From positions 1 to 47,317 of the IMG/VR virus record IMGVR_UViG_3300032893_000084: a stretch of DNA of 47,317 bases. The stretch is one strand, 5' to 3'. The notes below the pieces were generated by a model. It saw nothing but the letters and a program-made list of their open reading frames with translations, had not been told where the DNA came from and ran no database searches. Source of the DNA: a virus. Both the position numbers and the translations under genes were made by a program. Positions 14,495 through 22,125 of the stretch are shown here, one piece after another. The stretch's first letter is position 1; each line of letters begins with the position of its first letter.

Positions 14495-15882
14495 AGTGGC
14501 ATCTTTTCATCCTCGGCCTCGCCCTTGCGCTGGCCGCCTGCCAGCCTCCGATTCCCGGCGTTGTGCACGTCGATGGCATCGTGCTGTCGGTCACCTCTCA
14601 GACGCTTCCCCCGGGCACGCAGTACCAACTCAGTGCGCAGCTTCAACCCGCGAACGCCTCCGACCAGGCCGTAACGTGGACCTCCAGCGCCCCTGGGGTG
14701 GCGAGTGTATCCGGTGGCCTCGTGCAGGCGAAGGCAAACGGCAGCGCCACGATCATCGCCACCTCGCATGACGGAGGCTTCACCGCAACGTGTGCGGTAA
14801 CCGTGCAGACTCAGGTAATTCCTCCCCCCGCTGGACTGACCGGCCCGGTGCTCGCCGCCCTCTACGACGGGAGCGCCGTTCGCCTGTGGGATGGAACGAA
14901 CACCGTGGTGTGGAAGACGGGTACCGCGAGCCACGGCAACGGGTCGAAGATCACCGTGGGACAGGTCCTGTATTTCCTCGACTCCTCGGGGGCGATCACT
15001 CAGGCGATCAACCTCCCGGCGCTTCCCGCGGGGGTGACCGTCATCGGCGACCCGGTTACCTACACCTTCGAGGCGCTGAGCGCGCAGCAGTCCTACGACA
15101 TCGACTACACCCCGGGAGCGCACACCCGCATCTGGCAGGATGGCGCGGAGTACGGCGACTGGCACGCGAACACCTGGAACTACGCCTCCAGCTTCGAGAC
15201 GGAAAACGGCGACGTGATTGCGTTGGATGACCTCGGACGCTTCCACGACATCACCAACGCGGCACTCGTCTCCAACCAGATCGTGTGGGCGGTGGAAGGC
15301 GGACCTCTGTTCTACGAGCCCGACACCGCCAACCCCAACGCACTGGTGATCTACGACTCCGCGCACCCCGGAGGGAGAAGCGTAACGGTGACCGGCGGCG
15401 GCTTCCCATGGCCCGGGCGCCAACCGTGGATCCAGGCAGGTGGCGTGTGGTACGACGGCTACGGCGACGTGTGGGATCCGGGAGCAGGGACGTTCACCAC
15501 GCATGCGAATGCCCTCCAGCAGTTTGCCCTGCCGCAGCCTCCGCTTGTGACCTCGCAGGGATCGGGCCTCTACCACGACAACGGGCAGTACAGCCGCATG
15601 ATCCCCGCCTACGTGGACTCCGGCATGGTGTTCTTCATCGAATGCACAAGCGGCTCCCTCATCAGTTTCAGCCCGTCCACAGGCGTGGCGGCGTTCGTGC
15701 AGTTCCTGTACACCGGCGACGGCTGGCAGACCACCGGGGAGGCGCTTTCTGCCACCCTGCTGCCGGAGGATATCTCGGGGTCGCTGTACTACCATCAGGG
15801 GACCACGCTGTGGAAGCGCGACAGCTCCAGCACGGTGATTTCGAGTTTCAGCGCCGACCAGAAGCTGTGGGTGATGAAATGA
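14491..15882 (+). CDS. Secreted lipoprotein with bacterial Ig-like (Big2) domain
   Basis: A protein of 463 residues beginning MKWHLFILGLALALAACQPP, a lipoprotein signal peptide with lipobox L-A-A-C. Residues ~28-110 form a Big2 Ig-like domain (LSVTSQTLPPGTQYQLSAQ, VTWTSSAPGVASVSGG, GSATIIATSHDGGF). The rest (~330 residues) is rich in Gly, Trp and aromatic strands, resembling a beta-propeller or beta-sandwich. AGGAGG precedes the ATG. It is expressed with early/regulatory genes, not with virion genes, so a host-envelope role such as superinfection exclusion by receptor masking is a reasonable inference. Confidence 0.7.
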   Translation: MKWHLFILGLALALAACQPPIPGVVHVDGIVLSVTSQTLPPGTQYQLSAQLQPANASDQAVTWTSSAPGVASVSGGLVQAKANGSATIIATSHDGGFTATCAVTVQTQVIPPPAGLTGPVLAALYDGSAVRLWDGTNTVVWKTGTASHGNGSKITVGQVLYFLDSSGAITQAINLPALPAGVTVIGDPVTYTFEALSAQQSYDIDYTPGAHTRIWQDGAEYGDWHANTWNYASSFETENGDVIALDDLGRFHDITNAALVSNQIVWAVEGGPLFYEPDTANPNALVIYDSAHPGGRSVTVTGGGFPWPGRQPWIQAGGVWYDGYGDVWDPGAGTFTTHANALQQFALPQPPLVTSQGSGLYHDNGQYSRMIPAYVDSGMVFFIECTSGSLISFSPSTGVAAFVQFLYTGDGWQTTGEALSATLLPEDISGSLYYHQGTTLWKRDSSSTVISSFSADQKLWVMK

Positions 15883-16001
15883 AGGTCGATCTCACGAGGC
15901 CTCAGATGAGCGCCATTCTTCTTGCCCTCCAAAATCTGCTCGACGACGGTGAGGAATCGGCTCACGCCTTCGGATCAAGGTCAAGTGCGCACGCGGCATG
16001 A
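15879..16001 (+). CDS. 40-residue hypothetical protein
   Basis: MKVDLTRPQMSAILLALQNLLDD... ending SSAHAA. It overlaps the lipoprotein stop (ATGA) and the next start (ATGA). The N-terminal half could be one amphipathic helix. No known family. Confidence 0.45.
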   Translation: MKVDLTRPQMSAILLALQNLLDDGEESAHAFGSRSSAHAA

Positions 16002-16225
16002 CGAGCGGCGGAAAAGATTCGCGAAGCGATGAACTCACGGAAGGTGATGAAGTGACCCGAGCCGAGCTCAGGCCGGCGGCAGTGATCGGACATCAGGAAT
16101 ACTGGCGAGGGTACTTCCATCGGTTCGTGGAACACAAGGGAGAGGCCAAGGCCATAATCGAGCAGGAAGATGGCCATATCGCGCTTGCCGACGCCCACAA
16201 GGTGAAGTTTCTCGACGTGGAATAA
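15998..16225 (+). CDS. Small hypothetical protein, last gene of the early operon
   Basis: A protein of 75 residues, ending IEQEDGHIALADAHKVKFLDVE. Starts at ATG 15998 (ATGA overlap); an alternative GTG at 16052 has GGAAGG upstream. Its stop is directly followed by the terminator region. Function unknown. Confidence 0.5.
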   Translation: MTSGGKDSRSDELTEGDEVTRAELRPAAVIGHQEYWRGYFHRFVEHKGEAKAIIEQEDGHIALADAHKVKFLDVE

Positions 16226-16254
16226 AAAGCCCCGCCTTGCGACGGGGCGGAAAC
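16223..16254 (-). terminator. Intrinsic terminator of the late (minus) operon
   Basis: Read on the minus strand: GCCCCG, 8-nt loop, CGGGGC (plus 16229-16248) followed by a T-run (A-run at 16224-16228 on plus). It ends the long minus-strand structural operon. Confidence 0.7.
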
Positions 16255-16256
16255 CT

Positions 16257-16301
16257 GCGGGGTGCTGGGGGTGAGAAGCCCAACGGCCCCCGCTTTTCTT
16301 T
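16257..16301 (+). terminator. Intrinsic terminator of the early (plus) operon
   Basis: GCGGGG (16257-16262) pairs with CCCCGC (16288-16293), with an inner GGG/CCC stem, followed by TTTTCTTT. The two terminators lie side by side between convergent operons. Confidence 0.65.
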
Positions 16302-17152
16302 CAGCTTAAGCTCACCCCGTACTTTTCCTCAATCGCCGAAACGGCATCCGCATACGACGCCTGCGCCTTGGCCAGAGCCTTGGCGTCTCCCGTGATCTCA
16401 AGCCGGGCGCGGAGTGCAGCCGCCTCCTGCTGGGCGGCCACCTGCGCCGCCTGCGCCTCGGCGGTCCGCTGGTCGGGGTCGAGTGCGGCCACGCGGTCGG
16501 CCTCCTGCTGGGAGGCAATCTCCTGCGACTGCTCGGAGGTCGGAGTCAGCACCGCGCCCTTGGGAAGCTCATCTCCGAGCTTTACCACCGATGCTTTCCG
16601 CCACGGGTTGGGAAGCCAGTACTCGCGTCCACGGAGGTCGGTGATGTACTCCCCGCTCATGAGAAGCGCCCGGCCGTCACCTCGCGCGGCGTGCTTCGCC
16701 TGCAGGGAGGCCGCCGCATCATCGGCGATGAGGTCCTCGCCCTGCGGCGGGTGGGTGTACTCCGCCTGCTCGAGGAACAGCGCCGCGCGCCGTGCCTCGA
16801 AGGCGGTCACCAGCGGCGTGAGTTGCTTGACCAGTTCCTCGGCCTCGCCAAGATGCATCTGGTACTCCCCGTTGTAGCGCGCCATGAGCTGCGGGTTGCC
16901 CGCTGATAGCACCTTGCCATCGGGGAGCACCACCGCGGCGAACCGCGAGGCCATGGAAAGCGCCTCATCGGCCTTGGCGCGCACGAGGTTGATCTGAGCG
17001 TTGAGCGCGTGCATCTGCTTGCTCTCGTCGGTCTCCGCGAGGATCGCCTCCACCTTGCGCCACGTCGCCTCGGGGTCGATGAAGCCGTGCGCCTCCCCGA
17101 AGCCCAGCACGATCTCCCGCCCGTCTACGTTCGCGTGAAATACGGTTTTCAT
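16301..17152 (-). CDS. Putative tail-fibre-associated or assembly protein
   Basis: A protein of 283 residues from the ATG at 17152 (GGTGAGAGG upstream). Predominantly helical; the C-terminal ~80 residues are Ala/Gln/Glu-rich coiled coil (QEADRVAALDPDQRTAEAQAAQVAAQQ). The middle contains GEYITDLRGREYWLPNPWRK. It is the last gene of the late operon, right after the fibre gene, a place typical of fibre chaperones, but no family is recognised. Confidence 0.5.
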   Translation of the reverse strand: MKTVFHANVDGREIVLGFGEAHGFIDPEATWRKVEAILAETDESKQMHALNAQINLVRAKADEALSMASRFAAVVLPDGKVLSAGNPQLMARYNGEYQMHLGEAEELVKQLTPLVTAFEARRAALFLEQAEYTHPPQGEDLIADDAAASLQAKHAARGDGRALLMSGEYITDLRGREYWLPNPWRKASVVKLGDELPKGAVLTPTSEQSQEIASQQEADRVAALDPDQRTAEAQAAQVAAQQEAAALRARLEITGDAKALAKAQASYADAVSAIEEKYGVSLS

Positions 17153-17156
17153 CCTC

Positions 17157-17267
17157 TCACCTCTTCTTTGTGCCGTACTGGCACGGATCATGGAATAGAC
17201 CGACGAAGCGGTCTCCTTTGAGATATCCGAGTTTCGTTCCACACTTGGGACAGGTGACGACCTTCAT
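17157..17267 (-). CDS. 36-residue zinc-knuckle peptide
   Basis: MKVVTCPKCGTKLGYLKGDRF...DPCQYGTKKR, with Cys pair CPKC and one further Cys. It lies just after the fibre gene stop. Function unknown. Confidence 0.45.
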   Translation of the reverse strand: MKVVTCPKCGTKLGYLKGDRFVGLFHDPCQYGTKKR

Positions 17268-17270
17268 TGC

Positions 17271-18128
17271 CTAATACCTGATCCCGATGTAGCAGGCCAT
17301 GTTGATCATGCGTGTCTCCTTGGAAGTCCTGGGAGCGGTTCCGGTTGAGCCATCGCCTTCGGTTGCGCCCCCATCGGTGGTTGGACCCGAGATGAAAATA
17401 CCAGGGTCGGTAACCGGCGTTGCGCTACATGTAGTTGTTTGAGGAGAATAAGCGTTCTGCGACGTCCCAGTGGTGCCCCTCGAAATGCCATGGATATGCC
17501 CCTGCAGTGCATCCAGCTCGATGCTGCCATTGGGCGTGCCTCCGCCACGCGTGGCACCAAGGGGGTCCCGTGTGGCTCCCGTGTCGATTCCGCGGATGGT
17601 CACTCCGCGGGCATCGGGGAGGGTGAGATAGGTGCCGCTGGTCGAGCGCGTGACTCCGCCTGAGTCCGAGCTGAGGTAGAACGGAACCCCTGCGGTGTTG
17701 TTGGCGGCGTCCCCGCAGTACACGGCGTTGCACAGGTCGGGGTAGGATGCCACCGCGATGGTCTGCCCCTGGAGGAGCAGTACGCGAGCGCCGACCGTTG
17801 CAGGTGCCTGCGAGCGGCACCACAGCACCAGTTCTCCGGGTGAGCTGAATAGGAGTTGCAGCGCCGTGAGGATCTGCCCCGAGGTTCGGCGCATCGTCGC
17901 CTCGCCCGGGGAGGCGTGCAGGAAGGCGTTCTCCGCCGCCCATGCCTCGAGCACCCCAGAGGGCGTGAGGCCCGCGCGGTTCATGATGGTCTGGAAGCTC
18001 CCCCAGATCATGTTCACCCAGTCGGAGACCGCCGCCGTGCCGTCGGTGGCGCCAGCCCCCGAGCAGTTTTTCGCCGCCACAGAGGGATATGCCCCTGTGA
18101 TGTTGGGGATGCCTGCAAGGTCTTTCAT
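17271..18128 (-). CDS. Tail fibre / tail collar domain protein
   Basis: A protein of 285 residues. The middle (YLTLPDARGVTIRGIDTG and RDPLGATRGGG) and the HIHG motif match phage tail-collar/fibre tip domains, and the end TSKETRMINMACYIGIRY is the typical conserved C-terminus of short fibres. It probably trimerises and contacts the host receptor. GGGAGG precedes the ATG. At 285 residues it is a short fibre; no long fibre gene is obvious elsewhere. Confidence 0.8.
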   Translation of the reverse strand: MKDLAGIPNITGAYPSVAAKNCSGAGATDGTAAVSDWVNMIWGSFQTIMNRAGLTPSGVLEAWAAENAFLHASPGEATMRRTSGQILTALQLLFSSPGELVLWCRSQAPATVGARVLLLQGQTIAVASYPDLCNAVYCGDAANNTAGVPFYLSSDSGGVTRSTSGTYLTLPDARGVTIRGIDTGATRDPLGATRGGGTPNGSIELDALQGHIHGISRGTTGTSQNAYSPQTTTCSATPVTDPGIFISGPTTDGGATEGDGSTGTAPRTSKETRMINMACYIGIRY

Positions 18129-18205
18129 GTTTCCTCCCAGGGGCGTTCGCCCTTTCGGTTTTCGGTTTCACGAGGGCGTATGCCCCGCCAGTTTCGTATT
18201 CTCAT
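18125..18205 (-). CDS. 26-residue linker ORF
   Basis: MRIRNWRGIRPRETENRKGER... between the baseplate and fibre genes, with ATGA overlaps at both ends. Very basic. It may exist to carry ribosomes to the fibre start rather than for its product. Confidence 0.35.
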   Translation of the reverse strand: MRIRNWRGIRPRETENRKGERPWEET

Positions 18206-19575
18206 GAGAAGCTCACCATCAGCGCCGCCCAGGTATGTAGCGGCTTCCACCGCATCACGATCTCCACCAGACGCTGGCGCAGGTTCGCGGGGATCGTGGC
18301 CATCGTGAGAGCGGAAATCGGAGGCCCAAGGGTGACGTCGTTCAGCGTGATGTCATCGACGTAGAAGTATTGGCCGGTGAGCCCACTGCCCAATTCGAAG
18401 ATCCACACGTCTGTGGTGTCAGAGGGAAGCGTAATCGTGGTGGAAAGCACCTGGACCTGATCGTAAAGATTAGCGCAAACCGGTGTATTGCCGTGGTTTG
18501 CTCCTGAATTGCGATAGCCGAACTGAAATCCTACCTGGGTTCCCAAAATCCCGCTCGCCGAGGGGATGTAGAACTTTTTGGAGATCGTATAGGTGTGCCC
18601 CGGGATGAAGCCGTGCAACCCGGTTCCGGCTCCTATCCCATAGGTCAGCCCAGCCTCAGACAATCCGTCTGCTGTCTGAGTAAACTTGAAACTATGAGTC
18701 CCACTCGAAGGCCAACCGGAAAAACCGTCCGTGCTCTGAGCCCACGTTGGATTGTTGGACTTGTAGGGCACCGTCTCCCCGCTCACCATCGGCGGAGTCG
18801 CGCTCTCGCAGTCCCCTCGGTCAATCAGGTTCGGGTAGGCCCGCGTGGCCGCCGCCGCGAGGAAGAACACGCAGGGCCACGTAGTAGGGTCGCTGGGGCT
18901 TGCCACCGTGATCGGCAGATAGCTCACGCTGTAGTACTGCCCGAGATAGTAGCCGCCGGTCGTCCCGCTTCGCAGATAGCCGAGGTAGCTCTGTGCCCCC
19001 CCGAGGGACTCATAGTTGGGGACCGGCACATACGGCTCGCCGTTTACCAGCCACACCCCGCCGCCGGAGGCAACCCCGAGGAATGCGCGGGTGATGCCCC
19101 CGGTGTTGTACCCCAGGTACTGCGTGTTTCCTCCTCCGAGGTACATCTGATAGGTGAAGCCCATGAACGGAGCGGGGTCAACCGGGGGGTCGTTGGCAAA
19201 CACCATGAGCCCGTAGCCCCCGACGCCCAGGCCCGCGTCGTCCAGGGCCCGCTGCAGGGTGTCCAGGGTGCTCTTGCGGTTGCGGCCGTACTTGACGCTG
19301 GCAAGGTAGGCTCGGCGAGTGCTCTCACTGAGCTGCGCGTTGGGCGTTACCCCGTACTCGCGTTCCAGCTCGTCGAGGAATGGCGTCCGCCACGGGTCGC
19401 GGATGTAGGCAAGCTGCACGATGGCGTCGTGGGTGGCCTGCAGGTTGTCGCCCAGCCCGTCGAGGAAGTGGTCGAAGTCCCCGCCGGGCGCCGGGCGCCA
19501 GATCGCCCCCGGCGGCAGAACGGCGTCGAGGAATGCCCGCATCAGCGTCCGCGTGCCCACGTAGGGGTCAGACAC
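18202..19575 (-). CDS. Baseplate protein (Mu gp48/DUF2313-like) with inserted carbohydrate-binding-like module
   Basis: A protein of 457 residues. The N-terminal ~140 residues (PPGAIWRP, LDELEREYGV, RRAYLASVKYG) and the last ~25 residues (RQRLVEIVMRWKPLHTWAAL) are the two parts of the Mu gp48-type wedge/tail-end protein. Between them are Gly/Tyr-rich repeats (YLGYNTGG, YLGYLRSG) and a ~150-residue jelly-roll-like module (NLIDRGDCE, HSFKFTQT, YFYVDDITL) like CBM4/9 domains. The inserted part has lower GC. The fusion may put a glycan-binding domain on the baseplate. Confidence 0.75.
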   Translation of the reverse strand: MSDPYVGTRTLMRAFLDAVLPPGAIWRPAPGGDFDHFLDGLGDNLQATHDAIVQLAYIRDPWRTPFLDELEREYGVTPNAQLSESTRRAYLASVKYGRNRKSTLDTLQRALDDAGLGVGGYGLMVFANDPPVDPAPFMGFTYQMYLGGGNTQYLGYNTGGITRAFLGVASGGGVWLVNGEPYVPVPNYESLGGAQSYLGYLRSGTTGGYYLGQYYSVSYLPITVASPSDPTTWPCVFFLAAAATRAYPNLIDRGDCESATPPMVSGETVPYKSNNPTWAQSTDGFSGWPSSGTHSFKFTQTADGLSEAGLTYGIGAGTGLHGFIPGHTYTISKKFYIPSASGILGTQVGFQFGYRNSGANHGNTPVCANLYDQVQVLSTTITLPSDTTDVWIFELGSGLTGQYFYVDDITLNDVTLGPPISALTMATIPANLRQRLVEIVMRWKPLHTWAALMVSFS

Positions 19576-19771
19576 GATTGACTCCCAGGGGGCGGTATCC
19601 CCGTTCGTGAACGACAGTCTCCTCCGGCGCTTTCTCGTCGATCTTCATGGGCCAAATGAAGTCGATTTCGCTTGTACAGGCCGCTACGGCCTTCTGTTCC
19701 GTCGAGAAAACTCCCATCAGGTCCCACGATGCAGATTTCGGTCGAGTCACGACCCACACCTCATCAGACAT
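19568..19771 (-). CDS. Small phage protein within the baseplate cluster
   Basis: A protein of 67 residues: WVVTRPKSASWDLMGVFSTEQKAVAACTSEIDFI. Many contractile-tailed phages carry a comparable short protein of unknown function near baseplate genes. It overlaps both neighbours by 8 nt, typical of a real operon gene. Confidence 0.6.
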   Translation of the reverse strand: MSDEVWVVTRPKSASWDLMGVFSTEQKAVAACTSEIDFIWPMKIDEKAPEETVVHERGYRPLGVNRV

Positions 19772-20936
19772 ACGTAATGCCCCCGAGCTTCGCCTTCTCC
19801 CCGGCGCTCACCGTGTAGGCGCTCACGAACGTGCTCACCGACAGCCCGAAGCCGATGTTGGCGGCACTGGCCCCGTAGGCCACGAGCACGCCCTGGATGA
19901 CCTTCGATACGCTGGGGTTTGTGATGCTGTCGTTTCGGCCGAACGAGGGATCCACGCCGGTGACAAACGGGGTGACGGCCAGGAAGTACTTGGTGAGCGC
20001 ATCGAGGATGGCCGCCTGGCATTGCGAGGTGAGCCCGCCGGGAACGTTGAGGCCGGTGATCTGCACGTAGATCGAGGTCCGCGTGATCGCCTGCACGTAC
20101 AGCGTGCCATCGGTGAGGCCGAGGTCCTGACGCGCCAGTCCCGTGTTCGGGTCGGTGGTGATCGCCGTGCGCACCTGCGTGAGGAGGCCTGCAGGGGCGA
20201 TGCCGTCCGCCTGGATCGTGGGGTCGCACTCGACGTACACCGTGCGCATGACCGGCGAGCTCGTCACTCCCGCAGGGGCCCCGCTGTAGGGGTAGGCGCG
20301 AACGACTCCCGACACGCCCTGCGCCCACAGCCTGTATGATGCCGCGTTGCTCCCGGTGGCCTGCGCCTGCTGGGCGTCCAGTACCCGAACGCGGTAGGCG
20401 TCGTCGGTCTCGGCGTCGGCGCCCGTGGTGGTGGTTGCGGCCACCGTGGGGATCCCGGTGGCTCCCACGATCTGCCCCTGCAGGACGAGGGTATCGCTGT
20501 TGTTGAGGTTCCCCGAGGCCCCCGCCACCTGCGCGGTGAGCGCCAGGGTCACGGTCCCGCCCGCGATGGTGCCCCCGGTGGTCACGGTGTACAGCGCTCC
20601 GTTGGGAAGCCCGATCATGACCGTCCCCACCGGGATCACCGTGCCGTTGGTGCCGGTGAGGGTCACGGAGAGAACGGCAGCAGCCGCTGCGTGGCGGGGG
20701 GTGTCGTACTCAAGGCCCAGGAGGTCGAGGTCGGACCCGCGTGCGGTCTGCGCGAGCACCGCCTTGATGCGGTCGGCCAGTAGCTTTGAAAGGGCCGTCT
20801 GACCCATCCCCTGCATGACGGCCACCTCACGGTTGTACGCCTTGTCCGCCGCCGGGGTCGTCTGGTTCAGGCGCGCCTCAAGGTAGGCGATGTTCTGGTC
20901 AACCTGTTCCTGCGTGGTGAGGATGGGGATGCTCAT
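19764..20936 (-). CDS. Baseplate J-like wedge protein
   Basis: A protein of 390 residues. The N-terminal part (EQVDQNIAYLEARLNQT...LSKLLADRIKAVLAQTARGSDLDLLGLEY) is the usual start of baseplate J proteins; the middle has Gly/Thr-rich strands (NGTVIPVGTVMI, AGASGNLN) and RVRVLDAQQAQATGS, also typical. It forms the wedge that connects fibres to the hub. ATGA overlap with the gene upstream. Confidence 0.85.
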   Translation of the reverse strand: MSIPILTTQEQVDQNIAYLEARLNQTTPAADKAYNREVAVMQGMGQTALSKLLADRIKAVLAQTARGSDLDLLGLEYDTPRHAAAAAVLSVTLTGTNGTVIPVGTVMIGLPNGALYTVTTGGTIAGGTVTLALTAQVAGASGNLNNSDTLVLQGQIVGATGIPTVAATTTTGADAETDDAYRVRVLDAQQAQATGSNAASYRLWAQGVSGVVRAYPYSGAPAGVTSSPVMRTVYVECDPTIQADGIAPAGLLTQVRTAITTDPNTGLARQDLGLTDGTLYVQAITRTSIYVQITGLNVPGGLTSQCQAAILDALTKYFLAVTPFVTGVDPSFGRNDSITNPSVSKVIQGVLVAYGASAANIGFGLSVSTFVSAYTVSAGEKAKLGGITYV

Positions 20937-21094
20937 GATTTAGGCCTCGCTATGCGAATGCACTTCTTGCATGTGCCCTCGTCTTCATCCATCGTGGCAA
21001 ACTCTTTCTTTACTTCGGCCCCGCAAAGCGTTTCAAAATAACCGCACTGGACGCAAGGAAGGTCGGCCATGATGTGAACAAGTCGAGTTTTCAT
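20933..21094 (-). CDS. 53-residue Cys-rich protein inside the baseplate cluster
   Basis: MKTRLVHIMADLPCVQCG... with CVQC, LCG and CKKC pairs, a likely zinc ribbon. The ATG overlaps the stop of the upstream gene and its stop overlaps the J start. Its place suggests a moron-like or regulatory peptide rather than a structural part. Confidence 0.5.
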   Translation of the reverse strand: MKTRLVHIMADLPCVQCGYFETLCGAEVKKEFATMDEDEGTCKKCIRIARPKS

Positions 21095-21534
21095 GCTTCC
21101 GCCTTCACGAGCCGCGCGGCCGCGGGGTCGCTCGCCTGATTGCTCCACAGCATCCCGCGGCGGTCGAGGGTCAGCTTCTGCCCGCTACCGAGAGAGATGG
21201 CGATGGATAGGTTCCACGCCGTGGGATTGGAGACCTCAACCGTCACCTCGGGGATGAGAGGGCTTTTCAGCGCGCGCTCGGCGCTTTGCGGGATGTCGGC
21301 CGCCAGCGCCTGAAGCGTGATCGGGCCCTCGCAGGTATCTTCGAAGTCGCTTCCGATGCGCTGGCCCGGTGGCAGGAACAGGTTCCCGCACCACCCTGGC
21401 CGCGTGAATAGCGAGATGAGCGCCTGATTCTCAAGCCCGCGGTCCATGACCGGCTGACCGCCCTCGTAGTCGAGGTCAGCGCCGTTGGGAGTGAGCAGGA
21501 GCCGGGCGTCGCCGGAGTAGCGGTCAGTCTGCAT
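21091..21534 (-). CDS. Mu gp46-like baseplate protein
   Basis: A protein of 147 residues with the gp46 pattern: DRYSGDARLLLTPNGADLDYEGGQPVMDRGLENQALISLFT, a GNLF motif and a C-terminal strand segment (IAISLGSGQKLTLDR). It is the equivalent of P2 gpW/T4 gp25, which attaches the baseplate to the sheath. Confidence 0.8.
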   Translation of the reverse strand: MQTDRYSGDARLLLTPNGADLDYEGGQPVMDRGLENQALISLFTRPGWCGNLFLPPGQRIGSDFEDTCEGPITLQALAADIPQSAERALKSPLIPEVTVEVSNPTAWNLSIAISLGSGQKLTLDRRGMLWSNQASDPAAARLVKAEA

Positions 21535-21543
21535 CTCGCTGCC

Positions 21544-22125
21544 TCATTCCGCTGTATCCAGTAGCGCGTCGATCGCCGTGGTGACGTTGACCACCGAGGA
21601 AAACAGGGGCGCCATGAGCGCCACGATGGCCGCCGCCAGTGATGCGCTCGAGCTCCCGCCCGTGGTGATACTCGCCTGCGCCGCCGTCCCACTGAAGGTG
21701 TTCAGCGCCTGCAGGAGGTTGTCCAACTGCGTCCTGAGGTTCTGCGTGGCGTTTCCCAGGTACACCTTGCCGTTCTGCTTGAACTTCACCCTCCCGCGCT
21801 TGTTTCCGCTGCCGTCGCTGCCATAGAGCAGTTTTTCCCCAGGGTTGAGGTTGGGGTCCGGCGGGATGTCGTCCTGGCAGGCCACGGCGTACTTCCAGCC
21901 CGAGGAGTCGATGAGGACCACCAGCGCGCCCGCCGGGGGTGAAAAGTCCTCGCCCGCCAGGGGCACGAGCTGCACCGTCTGCAACTGGGGTCCGATGCGC
22001 ACCTGTAGAAGCCGCGCCTTTCCGCTTTTTGAGTTCTTCGGCGCTCCCACTCCCAGGAGAGTCGGCTGTCCCTGTGCATCGGTGGTCGCAAGTCCCTTGA
22101 CTACGCCCACGCGGATCTCGTTCAC
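21544..22125 (-). CDS. Mu gp45-like tail spike (baseplate assembly) protein
   Basis: A protein of 193 residues from the GTG at 22125 (GTGA overlap with the hub gene). An N-terminal OB-like beta barrel (RLLQVRIGPQLQTVQLVPLAGEDFSPPAGALVVLID) is followed by a repeat-like DDIPPDPNLNPGEKLLYG...KQNGKVYLG segment as in gpV/gp45 spikes, and a low-complexity C-terminus (SSSASLAAAIVALM). It should form the membrane-piercing spike. Confidence 0.75.
   Translation of the reverse strand: MNEIRVGVVKGLATTDAQGQPTLLGVGAPKNSKSGKARLLQVRIGPQLQTVQLVPLAGEDFSPPAGALVVLIDSSGWKYAVACQDDIPPDPNLNPGEKLLYGSDGSGNKRGRVKFKQNGKVYLGNATQNLRTQLDNLLQALNTFSGTAAQASITTGGSSSASLAAAIVALMAPLFSSVVNVTTAIDALLDTAE

Noticed and set aside
18595-19581. 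328-residue plus-strand open frame
   Set aside because: Antisense of the gp48-like baseplate gene.
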